DNA of 54,779 nucleotides from the NCBI GenBank assembly GCA_042095835.1, contig JBELML010000026.1, positions 1 through 54,779 on the forward strand, read 5' to 3'. Shown piece by piece: positions 8,161 to 14,919 of this stretch. How positions within the stretch are numbered: the stretch's first letter is position 1; each line of letters starts with the position of its first letter. The position numbers and the translations under genes are program-made. The DNA comes from DATFKA01 sp042095835 (lineage in GTDB: Bacteria > Bacteroidota > Bacteroidia > Chitinophagales > Saprospiraceae). Under the pieces are notes generated by a model. It searched no databases, was not told the DNA's origin, and worked only from the letters and a program-made list of their open reading frames with translations.

Positions 8161-8727
8161 ATGGAGCTATTATCATTTCTCAAACACAAAAGACTTTTTA
8201 ATGAGGAAGCATGTACCCTTATTGATGAGGCTTTTAACCTTGAAGAAATTCCAAAGGGGACAATTATTCAAAGAGAGCATGGTTACTCTGAGAAGGTGTT
8301 TTTTGTGGAAAAGGGCTTACTACAAACCTTTTATTTGAAAGATGAAAAGAAAGTTACCCATTTCTTTTTTGACGAAAACTCCCTGATTGCACCCATCAAC
8401 AGTATCTTTTTCAAAAAGTCAGAGCCCTATGGCTGGGAGGTTTTGGAACTATGTCAGGTAAAAGCCATCCAATACAGAGATTTTCTGGCCCTTGAGGAAC
8501 AATTCCCTAAACTCACCCGTCTGCTTCTGGACTTCGCCATCACGACTCTACACCGTTATTCTCAAAAGCTGGATCTTCTCCAGTTTCAAACCGCTTACGA
8601 AAGGTATAATCTCTTTCTGGAGATGTATCCCAATCTCCAAAATCGAGTCTCGCTTGGTGCAACGGCTTCTTTTCTGGGGGTAACGCAGCAAACCCTAAGT
8701 GTAATTAGAGCAAAAAAAGAGAAGTAA
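8161..8727 (+). CDS. Crp/Fnr-family transcriptional regulator (copy 2), likely regulator of the ring-cleavage cluster
   Basis: A 188-aa protein with an N-terminal cyclic-nucleotide-binding-type barrel (IPKGTIIQREHGYSEKVFFVEKGLLQTFY) and a C-terminal helix-turn-helix (GATASFLGVTQQTLSVIRAKK). There is no clear cAMP phosphate-binding signature, so the ligand is unknown. It lies 57 bases upstream of the flavin monooxygenase gene in the same direction. An 18-bp palindrome sits in that gap and again before the DoxX-hydrolase gene, at identical spacing from the -7 element, which makes this protein the natural candidate to bind both. It differs clearly in sequence from the Crp/Fnr protein at 3355. 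Confidence 0.85.
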   Translation: MELLSFLKHKRLFNEEACTLIDEAFNLEEIPKGTIIQREHGYSEKVFFVEKGLLQTFYLKDEKKVTHFFFDENSLIAPINSIFFKKSEPYGWEVLELCQVKAIQYRDFLALEEQFPKLTRLLLDFAITTLHRYSQKLDLLQFQTAYERYNLFLEMYPNLQNRVSLGATASFLGVTQQTLSVIRAKKEK

Positions 8728-8734
8728 ACCTCTT

Positions 8735-8752
8735 TTTTAAGATTTCTAAAAA
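8735..8752. promoter_or_regulatory. 18-bp palindromic operator, copy 1
   Basis: TTTTAAGA TT TCTAAAAA is a near-perfect dyad with one mismatch at 8748. Its left arm and spacer are identical to the copy at 12328-12345. It lies exactly 20 bases upstream of the -7-like AACCTTTG at 8773-8780. Confidence 0.7.
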
Positions 8753-8772
8753 AAATCCTCCTTTTTATTCAA

Positions 8773-8780
8773 AACCTTTG
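8773..8780 (+). promoter_or_regulatory. -7 promoter element of the monooxygenase operon
   Basis: AACCTTTG matches the Bacteroidota -7 consensus TAnnTTTG except at the first base. It ends only four bases before the ATG at 8785, so the predicted transcript would be leaderless or nearly so. Confidence 0.5.
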
Positions 8781-8784
8781 CTGT

Positions 8785-10266
8785 ATGCAAAAAGAAACCT
8801 TGTATGACATAATCGTTTTAGGACTTGGTCCCGTAGGCTTACTGGCCTGCAATGCATGGGGCAAGCTGGGGTATAAGGTGCTTGGCATTGATCGTGTTCA
8901 GCAAGCCTATGATTTCCCCAGAGCCATTGCCTTAGATGACGAGATTGTGAGGATCATCCAGTCTCTTGGCTTATTGCAGCCCCTACTGCAACATATACAA
9001 CCTTTTAATGGGATGGAGCTGCTGGATGCTGCTGGCAATGTATTGATTAGGGGCTGGCTAGACTACCCCAGTGGCTACGAATCCAACCATTTCTTTTTTT
9101 ACCAACCCGAACTAGAGAAAATCCTGCGGGATGGTTATGAGCGATTTGAGACCGTAGACACCTTGTACGATACTGAGATACAGAAACTGATACAGGATAA
9201 GAATGGGGTAGAGGTGATCTCGGAGGGGCAGAAAATAGCCCAAGCCAACTACTTAATTGCCTGTGATGGCGCACGCAGTTTCACCCGTCATGCGTTGGGG
9301 ATAGGCGTAAAAGACCTGGGGTTTAGGAAGAAGGTACTGAAAGTAGACGCATTCGATACATCAGATGAAAACCCGACTGTCGATACGGTTCAGAAATTTT
9401 GTAGCACCCAAACTCCCTGGGTACGGATGCAAGGGGTCGGAAAACATAGAAGGTGGGAACTGAATTTCGACAAAGGCCTCAGTAAGGAGAAATTAGAAGA
9501 TATAGAGGTGGCTCATCATCTGCTAGGGGAATTAGGGATAGATACAACGGAATTGGACATACAGCATATGGTCCAATATCAATTCAGAAGTGTGCTAGCA
9601 GAGACATGGCATAGCGGTAACGTCTTTATAGCCGGTGATGCCGCGCATACGACTCCTCCCTATATCGGGCAAGGCATGGGGGCTGGCTTTAGGGATATTA
9701 TGAACCTTAGCTGGAAAATGGACGCTGTATTAAAAGGGACAATGGCCAAATCTCTTTTTGCCTCTTACCAAACTGAGCGCTTTTCTCATGCCAAGCAAGA
9801 TATTCAGAAAGCCATTGCGGTGGGCTGGCTCTTCACGACGAGACTTTGGTATTTGCTCAAAATCCTTTCGAAGATTCCATTCCTCAATAATCGATTGCAA
9901 AATCTAAAGATTTCCAGAGGAAAAATCGGCAGGGGCTTCTTTGGGACCGGGAAGGCTGCGCGGAAGCTGTTTCCTCAGATCAAATTAGATAATCACCAAT
10001 TCTCTGATACCCTTTTGAAAAATAATTGGGCATTGATTTCGATTGGAAAAAATAATGGAAAAATTCTCTCGGAATTAGCAAAAAATCATCAGTTAAACTA
10101 CGTGTATTTCGAGGAAGATTTAAATTCCTTCCCTATCCTATACCAATGGGCTAAGCGTCAAAACGCTCAGTTCTTTATTGTGCGCCCAGACCGCTATGTT
10201 TTCTCCTCTGGGAACGAAGTGATCCAACTCTGCCAGGAATATCAAGCTTTAAAAAAGGCCTTATAA
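8785..10266 (+). CDS. MhpA-like FAD-dependent aromatic monooxygenase
   Basis: A 493-aa class A flavoprotein hydroxylase. The FAD-binding GLGPVG is at residues 13-18, a DG motif (ACDGARSFTR) at about 160-167, and the second FAD motif GDAAH with PPYIGQGMGAG at 284-301. The C-terminal 90 residues form the thioredoxin-like domain typical of phenol/3-(3-hydroxyphenyl)propionate hydroxylases (ending in VRPDRYV). The family hydroxylates an aromatic ring with NAD(P)H and O2. It is first in an operon with an FAH-family gene and two VOC genes, consistent with hydroxylation before ring cleavage. The start is fixed by the beta strand YDIIVLG immediately following. The actual substrate cannot be read from sequence, and a biosynthetic role is possible. 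Confidence 0.88.
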   Translation: MQKETLYDIIVLGLGPVGLLACNAWGKLGYKVLGIDRVQQAYDFPRAIALDDEIVRIIQSLGLLQPLLQHIQPFNGMELLDAAGNVLIRGWLDYPSGYESNHFFFYQPELEKILRDGYERFETVDTLYDTEIQKLIQDKNGVEVISEGQKIAQANYLIACDGARSFTRHALGIGVKDLGFRKKVLKVDAFDTSDENPTVDTVQKFCSTQTPWVRMQGVGKHRRWELNFDKGLSKEKLEDIEVAHHLLGELGIDTTELDIQHMVQYQFRSVLAETWHSGNVFIAGDAAHTTPPYIGQGMGAGFRDIMNLSWKMDAVLKGTMAKSLFASYQTERFSHAKQDIQKAIAVGWLFTTRLWYLLKILSKIPFLNNRLQNLKISRGKIGRGFFGTGKAARKLFPQIKLDNHQFSDTLLKNNWALISIGKNNGKILSELAKNHQLNYVYFEEDLNSFPILYQWAKRQNAQFFIVRPDRYVFSSGNEVIQLCQEYQALKKAL

Positions 10267-10287
10267 AAAATCTATAAATACATTGTC

Positions 10288-11247
10288 ATGGGAAAATCCA
10301 TCATTCAATACAAAAAAAAGAACAAAGTCGCTTGGGCGGTGAAACAAGGGGCAGGCATCATTCCCTTGCTTGAACAGCCCACTTCTTTAGCAGATTTAAT
10401 TTCGCATCAGGCCCGGTTTCTACACGCAGAAAACCTGGGTAATGATTCCCTTGAATTTGATCAGTTAGACATATTAGCGCCCGTTTCAACGCCTTTGCGA
10501 GTTGTTTGTCAAGGACTTAACTATGCCTCCCATCGAGAAGAATCCGCCTTGTCAAAATCCTCAAAAGGCAATGTTATGTTTGCAAAAGACTATAGCTCCA
10601 TCACCGGTGCTTATAGTCCTATCCTGAGGCCCCAACACTGTCTTTGCCTTGACTATGAAGTGGAGTTAGGCCTAATTATTAAGCAAGACATTTCAGAGCC
10701 GGTGAAAGTTACGGCGGGCAATCTACCTGAATACATTGCTGGTCTGGTCCTTGCCAATGATATGTCGCCACGTGATCTGCAATACAAAGAAGATTATAGT
10801 CAATGGTTTAAAGGAAAAAGTGCTAGAACCATGCTCCCTTTGGGGCCCGTCCTGTATCTAATGGATAAAGAAGATTTCAAGCACCTCCATAATCTGGAGT
10901 TGAAGTTATGGGTGAACGGGGAGCTAAGACAAGATGCTAATACAGCGCAGTTGATTTTTAAACCGGCTGAAACCCTTAGTGAAATCTCAGAATTTATGAA
11001 CCTTTCGACGGGTGATTTGCTGTTGACCGGTACCCCTGGTGGCGTAGTGGTCAAAGCCCCTAGTAAATTTTTACAAGGAATCGCAACCTGGCTAATGACC
11101 AATGAACAGAAGGTTGCCTCCCTACAAAAAAAGCACCACGAATACCTACAGGATGGCGATACCATAGAAGCCAGCATTTGTTCCCCTGACGGTGAGATAG
11201 ATTTAGGCAAACAAACCAATACCATCATTCCTTATGGCAACCTCTAA
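10288..11247 (+). CDS. fumarylacetoacetate hydrolase (FAH) family protein
   Basis: A 319-aa protein of the FAH superfamily, whose members hydrolyse, hydrate, decarboxylate or isomerise beta-keto or hydroxymuconate-type acids. The metal ligands are visible: E124 and E126 in LDYEVELG and D158 in ANDMSPRD. K100 and the GTPGGV loop (248-253) are also present. An insertion of about 30 residues (258-287, rich in Lys, Gln and His) separates GTPGGVVV from the usual L-x-DGD segment, where normal family members have a short turn. It starts 21 bases after the monooxygenase and overlaps the next gene by 14 bases, so it is firmly part of the operon. A role on the ring-cleavage product is inferred. Confidence 0.88.
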   Translation: MGKSIIQYKKKNKVAWAVKQGAGIIPLLEQPTSLADLISHQARFLHAENLGNDSLEFDQLDILAPVSTPLRVVCQGLNYASHREESALSKSSKGNVMFAKDYSSITGAYSPILRPQHCLCLDYEVELGLIIKQDISEPVKVTAGNLPEYIAGLVLANDMSPRDLQYKEDYSQWFKGKSARTMLPLGPVLYLMDKEDFKHLHNLELKLWVNGELRQDANTAQLIFKPAETLSEISEFMNLSTGDLLLTGTPGGVVVKAPSKFLQGIATWLMTNEQKVASLQKKHHEYLQDGDTIEASICSPDGEIDLGKQTNTIIPYGNL

Positions 11248-11650
11248 GTTCCAGCACCACGTCTTCTATGTGGAAGATCTCAAACGGTCGAAGGACTTCT
11301 ATATGCAGCTTTTCGACCTGCAATTTTCTGCACTCAATCATCCGGACAGCAGCGCCGCTATGCGGGTTTCCCAACAGGAGATGCACTTTTTTAGTTTTGG
11401 TTTTTATCATCATGACATCTGCATGGTAAAGCACCACAAACTTAAAATGGACAATGATTCCATGTTGCATTATACCATGGTCGTTCACGATCAAACAGTA
11501 TTCAGTCAAATGTTGCAGCGTGCCCATGAGATGAACATTCCCTATCGAAAAGGCAGAGTACTGGCCTCAGCAGAGATGAAAGAGAAGTGGGAAGCCATCC
11601 ATTTTCAGGACCCTGATTATCATTGGATCGAAATCATTTGTAAAAATTAG
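11234..11650 (+). CDS. VOC-family protein, putative extradiol-type dioxygenase (small)
   Basis: A 138-aa vicinal-oxygen-chelate protein with the two beta-alpha-beta-beta-beta modules. The likely metal triad is His8 or His9 (in FQHHVFYVEDL), His79 (SMLHYTMVV) and Glu133 (HWIEI), the facial 2-His-1-carboxylate set of type I extradiol dioxygenases and relatives. The sequence is unusually rich in His and Met. Its start overlaps the FAH gene end by 14 bases, implying translational coupling. In this operon a ring-opening or isomerising step is the natural guess, but glyoxalase- or epimerase-like chemistry shares the same fold. Confidence 0.8.
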   Translation: MATSKFQHHVFYVEDLKRSKDFYMQLFDLQFSALNHPDSSAAMRVSQQEMHFFSFGFYHHDICMVKHHKLKMDNDSMLHYTMVVHDQTVFSQMLQRAHEMNIPYRKGRVLASAEMKEKWEAIHFQDPDYHWIEIICKN

Positions 11651-11661
11651 TCCGTTCTATT

Positions 11662-12324
11662 ATGCGAAAAACTAGTTACAAACCGCCTAATGTTATTCCC
11701 TCTTTTAAACAGAAAATAGGGTATTTACTCCGCAAAAAATGGGTCCGCAAACTTATCTTATTGCCCAGTACTTTATCGGGGAAACGCTTTTCCAATAAGA
11801 CCGAAGATTATGGGGTTTTTAAGCCTTCGCTCATCTCACACCTGGATCAGTTGTCAATCTATGTCAAGGATATCGCCAAAAGCCGTCAATGGTATGAGGC
11901 GCTTGCCGGCATGACCCATAGTCGTACCTGTGAAAAAGAGGCCCATCCGTTTAAACCTACCTACACCATTCGTTGCTGTTATATGAGTTGTGCCGATCAC
12001 CCTGAATGTTTGGTTTTGGTTGAAGAATATAATGAAAAGGGCGAGGTCACCATCCCCTCAGGCATGAGCTTTTTCCACTTTGCTTTGGAGGTAGTGGGCA
12101 ATCGAACGGAAGATGTTTTGGCCTTCGAAAAGCAGGCCCGTAGTCGAGGATTTATCCCCAATTATGGGACGGTTAAGCACAATGATGATCCGCCACTTGG
12201 AGATGGAGAAACCGGCGGAAACGTCGCTGTCTATTTCTATGATCCGGATTGGAACAACGTCGAATTTTGCGCTGCAATGGACACCATTGAAAATTACAAA
12301 CAGAGGCGAGGACTCATGAAATGA
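11662..12324 (+). CDS. VOC-family protein with basic N-terminal extension
   Basis: A 220-aa protein. Residues 1-50 are a basic, partly hydrophobic extension and about 58-210 form the VOC fold (LSIYVKDIAKSRQWYEAL; FFHFALEVV; YFYDPDWNNVEF). Second and third metal ligands are His139 and Glu201. At the first ligand position the alignment places Gln63 rather than His (HLDQLSIYVKD), as in human glyoxalase I, although His60 is nearby. It follows the first VOC gene by 11 bases and ends the operon; the second palindrome lies right after its stop. Its role could be ring cleavage, or isomerisation/hydration of a cleavage product. Confidence 0.8.
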   Translation: MRKTSYKPPNVIPSFKQKIGYLLRKKWVRKLILLPSTLSGKRFSNKTEDYGVFKPSLISHLDQLSIYVKDIAKSRQWYEALAGMTHSRTCEKEAHPFKPTYTIRCCYMSCADHPECLVLVEEYNEKGEVTIPSGMSFFHFALEVVGNRTEDVLAFEKQARSRGFIPNYGTVKHNDDPPLGDGETGGNVAVYFYDPDWNNVEFCAAMDTIENYKQRRGLMK

Positions 12325-12327
12325 TTT

Positions 12328-12345
12328 TTTTAAGATTTCTTAAAA
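12328..12345. promoter_or_regulatory. 18-bp palindromic operator, copy 2 (perfect)
   Basis: TTTTAAGA TT TCTTAAAA is a perfect 8+2+8 dyad. It lies exactly 20 bases upstream of TACCTTTG (12366-12373), the same geometry as at 8735. If the start site is 5 bases after the -7 element, the dyad centre is near -41.5, the classical class II Crp/Fnr activator position. Confidence 0.75.
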
Positions 12346-12365
12346 GAAGCCAATTAACGGCCTTA

Positions 12366-12373
12366 TACCTTTG
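12366..12373 (+). promoter_or_regulatory. -7 promoter element of the DoxX-hydrolase gene
   Basis: TACCTTTG is an exact match to the Bacteroidota TAnnTTTG consensus, 24 bases before the ATG at 12398. Confidence 0.65.
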
Positions 12374-12397
12374 AGATTGAACTAATTATACAATTAT

Positions 12398-13702
12398 ATG
12401 TCGATTGCAGAAATACTATCGAGCCTATTAGCCGTAATTTTTATCCTTGCTGGTGCGACCAAGATCGTAGGGCTGAAATTTCAAAAGCAGGAATTCAAAC
12501 ATTGGAATTTGCCTTCCTGGATGCGGTATATAGTAGGGCTGATAGAAATCATCGCAGCGATCCTACTCTTCCTTGATTCCATGGTCTACATTGGTGCGGC
12601 TTTAGGCAGTTTTGTCTTGCTTGGTGCGACCATTATGCTATGGGTATCAGATGCGAACAGGCGTTCAATATTTCCGCTTACTTTACTTGTATTTAGTGGA
12701 TACCTGATATGGCAAACCTCATCTGGAACCTTCGAAACCTGGGTATTTTATGGCATCGTGGGTTTTGCGCTGCTTGCGGCCATGGCGCTTTGGTTTTATC
12801 CAGCAACGCCCTTGAATCAGCACGGAGATAAGGAGCAAATCACCGAAGACTGTACGATTACGCATTGCTTTGAAGAGGCTTTGGGTGTACGTTATCATTA
12901 TGTTACCGCCGGAAATGAAGAAAATCCAACGGTGGTCATGATTCACGGCTTTCCGGAAAGTTGGTATTGCTTTCATCATCAGATTGCCGCATTGTCGCAA
13001 AAATATTATGTCATTGCCCTTGACCTAAAACCTTATGGACAAACGGCTAAGGACCTTGATGGCAACCATTCTTTCAGCCATATTGCCGAAGAAATTAAAA
13101 CCCTGTTGGATAACATTGGCATTGACAAATTTCACTTGATTGGGCATGACCGGGGAACAATTGCTTCCGACAACTTGCTCACCAAAGATGGAATGCAGAA
13201 ACGGATTATCAGCTTTATTCGGATGCAGCAGTCCTTCAACGAGCCGCACGGTAAGCCGGAACCGCCGCATAGACTGATGGGGAGTTTCTTTGGCACCTTA
13301 GCATTTCGGATGCGATTCAGCATGTGGTATGTGTATACAAAATCTGCCTATACCAAGCTGGCTATCCCACAAAAAACAGTTAGCCGAATTGAGAAAGAAT
13401 TCAAGTTCAAACATACAGCCCTGGCCGTACCTTTGAGCTTCAAAACCACCAGCTTTGCAAAGGAACTAAAGGATCGCGAGGATTTTATCTTCGGCTGCAT
13501 GACCATGCCAACCCTGATTTTGCAGGGACGTTTTGACCCCGGTCAACATCCAGAGGAATATGTAAACTCCCATACCTTTATCCCCAATGGTCGAGTACAG
13601 TTTGTGGAAGCAGGCCACTTCTTTCACCTTGAAGCACCGGAGGTGACGAGTGAAACCTTTCTTGCGTTTATTGAGGCGCAGGAGTTGAAGAAGATGGTCT
13701 GA
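12398..13702 (+). CDS. DoxX-like membrane domain fused to an epoxide-hydrolase-type alpha/beta hydrolase
   Basis: A 434-aa fusion. Residues 1-135 contain about five hydrophobic segments resembling the DoxX-like family (LLAVIFILAGATKIVGL; YIVGLIEIIAAILLFL; later three more). Residues 150-434 form an alpha/beta hydrolase with HGFPES at 183-188, the nucleophile elbow GHDRG (249-253) whose central residue is Asp251, acidic Asp380 (GRFDPG) and His407 (AGHFFHLE). An Asp nucleophile is the mark of epoxide hydrolases, haloalkane dehalogenases and fluoroacetate dehalogenases. Ring-cleavage C-C hydrolases use Ser instead. The gene has its own promoter with the same palindrome as the monooxygenase operon. 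The catalytic domain probably sits on a membrane face; which side is unknown. Confidence 0.85.
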   Translation: MSIAEILSSLLAVIFILAGATKIVGLKFQKQEFKHWNLPSWMRYIVGLIEIIAAILLFLDSMVYIGAALGSFVLLGATIMLWVSDANRRSIFPLTLLVFSGYLIWQTSSGTFETWVFYGIVGFALLAAMALWFYPATPLNQHGDKEQITEDCTITHCFEEALGVRYHYVTAGNEENPTVVMIHGFPESWYCFHHQIAALSQKYYVIALDLKPYGQTAKDLDGNHSFSHIAEEIKTLLDNIGIDKFHLIGHDRGTIASDNLLTKDGMQKRIISFIRMQQSFNEPHGKPEPPHRLMGSFFGTLAFRMRFSMWYVYTKSAYTKLAIPQKTVSRIEKEFKFKHTALAVPLSFKTTSFAKELKDREDFIFGCMTMPTLILQGRFDPGQHPEEYVNSHTFIPNGRVQFVEAGHFFHLEAPEVTSETFLAFIEAQELKKMV

Positions 13703-14026
13703 GAAGTTCATTTTAAGGGGTCCACGAAATACCAGAGGTAAACCCTCTTGAGAAATGAATTAATTCGTGGAAAGTAGATTCAATGCCTAGATTAACTCGA
13801 CTTTTATCAAAACTAAATATCAAAATCGAGACGTACGTAGAAAAATGTGCTTGAGCAATAAGTAATGAAATGTAAGTAGGTCTGGTAAATGGAACAAAAA
13901 ATCCTGTTTCTAATAACTAAGAGCGAAAGTCGGCTGGAAGCCAAGACTTTCCGCTCTAGTGTTGTACGAAACCGGAGCCAAGTATCGACTTACCGACCTA
14001 TGGGCAAAGAGTAAGGTGTTTTGAGT
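13703..14026. other. intergenic region without genes
   Basis: No coding frame can be supported between the DoxX-hydrolase gene and the minus-strand membrane protein gene. The only structure seen is the long hairpin at 13915-13967. Confidence 0.6.
13915..13967 (+). repeat. attC-like imperfect palindrome 3 (long hairpin)
   Basis: A long stem with a three-base loop: GAGCG (13921-13925) pairs with CGCTC (13952-13956), AAAGTC (13926-13931) with GACTTT (13945-13950), and GGCT (13932-13935) with AGCC (13939-13942). Unpaired bases (C at 13951, AA at 13943-13944) are all on the right arm. The outer AAC (13915-13917) faces GTTGTAC (13961-13967), close to the core of palindrome 1. It is shorter than a typical attC, and a structured RNA or terminator cannot be excluded, although no T-run follows. 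Confidence 0.4.
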
Positions 14027-14464
14027 TTAGGAAGGGATCGTAATTTTGCCATATCGAATATTAAAGAAAAAACCAACAATTAAAGTCCCCAATATTCCTG
14101 CTATTGGCATAACTGGAGCATTGGCTGGCGTATTCATTTTTAGGTTCAAAGCTGCATAAATTGAAATAATTCCAAATATCAAGCCACTGACTAATATCAA
14201 ATAAGGAATCCAATCCTCTCTATTTTTGTTAAACTTATTTTGCAAGAAAAAGAAGACCAATCCCAAAGCCAACCAACCACCACTCGCTGCAATCATATAG
14301 GTTCTAATCAAATACTGAAAATTGGTAGGTACTTCTTCCCAACTCATCTCAACAGCTTCCGCCTGATAAGGCATAAAAGAAGGTTTCAACAAATAAGTCA
14401 AGCCAAAAGCAAAAACGCCTATTAGGGCTATATAAGTAAAAATACTTCCAGTAAGATTTTTCAT
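14027..14464 (-). CDS. small four-helix membrane protein of unknown function
   Basis: A 145-aa protein with four strongly hydrophobic segments (about 8-26, 52-72, 84-106, 116-136), so it is an integral inner-membrane protein. I recognise no family motif. The pattern of a long first loop followed by three closely spaced helices resembles small DUF4293/DoxX-like or DUF4345-like proteins, but this is only a shape resemblance. It stands alone on the minus strand between the palindrome at 13.9 kb and transposon debris. Confidence 0.7.
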   Translation of the reverse strand: MKNLTGSIFTYIALIGVFAFGLTYLLKPSFMPYQAEAVEMSWEEVPTNFQYLIRTYMIAASGGWLALGLVFFFLQNKFNKNREDWIPYLILVSGLIFGIISIYAALNLKMNTPANAPVMPIAGILGTLIVGFFFNIRYGKITIPS

Positions 14465-14521
14465 ATTTAAAGTTTTGGTTAGTAACGATCAAAAAATAAC
14501 TACACAATCTACAAAAGTTAG

Positions 14522-14587
14522 GTTATAAAGGAAAAGCAAGAAATCTATCGAAGGCCTCAGGCGATAGTAGAGCATCCATTTGATATG
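14522..14587 (+). pseudogene. transposase C-terminal fragment (IS1182/IS5-like DDE)
   Basis: The frame from 14522 reads VIKEKQEIYRR, PQAIVEHPFDMIKR. It strongly resembles the segment around the last catalytic Glu of IS1182-type transposases (typically YxxRQAIVEHPFGTIKRxWG). Upstream is a TAG at 14519-14521, and after IKR the similarity ends. No inverted repeats or intact element are visible. Confidence 0.6.
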
Positions 14588-14763
14588 ATTAAGCGAGCTG
14601 GTGATAGTGATTTATTATCGAATTCCGATTTCGTTGATCGCCTTATTAAAGATCAACACTTAATATTGCTGGGTGAATTAGACTATGGAGATGGGTTTCC
14701 TTTTGGACTAAAAACGAAACTGATCAAAAATCGAATTTAACCTGATTGAAATAGAAATATAAA
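14585..14763 (+). pseudogene. erythromycin-esterase-like protein fragment
   Basis: From ATG 14585 the frame gives a stretch with ILLGELDYGDG-FPFGLKTKLIK, which resembles the N-terminal LGExxHGxxxFxxxKxxLIKYL segment of erythromycin esterase-type hydrolases. It stops at TAA 14738. The next part (EFNLIEIEI) continues in another frame, as expected after a frameshift in the strand normally ending in E-S. It directly continues the transposase fragment frame, so the two remnants are joined. Confidence 0.5.
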
Positions 14764-14919
14764 CGACATGAGGAACTAAAATTGCCTTTAATGAATTGGT
14801 CAGAGTAAATAAGATGTCGTATTGGAGCAAGCCTATCCCGACTGTAGGTCTGGAAGATTCCATCACAATCGGTAAGTTGTTTTTTGGCTCTTACTTAATC
14901 AGAAATATTCATTAAAAGT
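14764..14919. other. intergenic remainder before the DUF4037 gene
   Basis: No coding frame or clear regulatory element is seen here. It probably carries the promoter of the gene at 14920, but I could not identify a -7 box with confidence. Confidence 0.4.

Noticed and set aside
10800..11527. Two minus-strand open frames (142 and 100 codons) opposite the FAH and first VOC genes
   Set aside because: They are shadows of the well-supported plus-strand genes and have no recognisable domains or start context.
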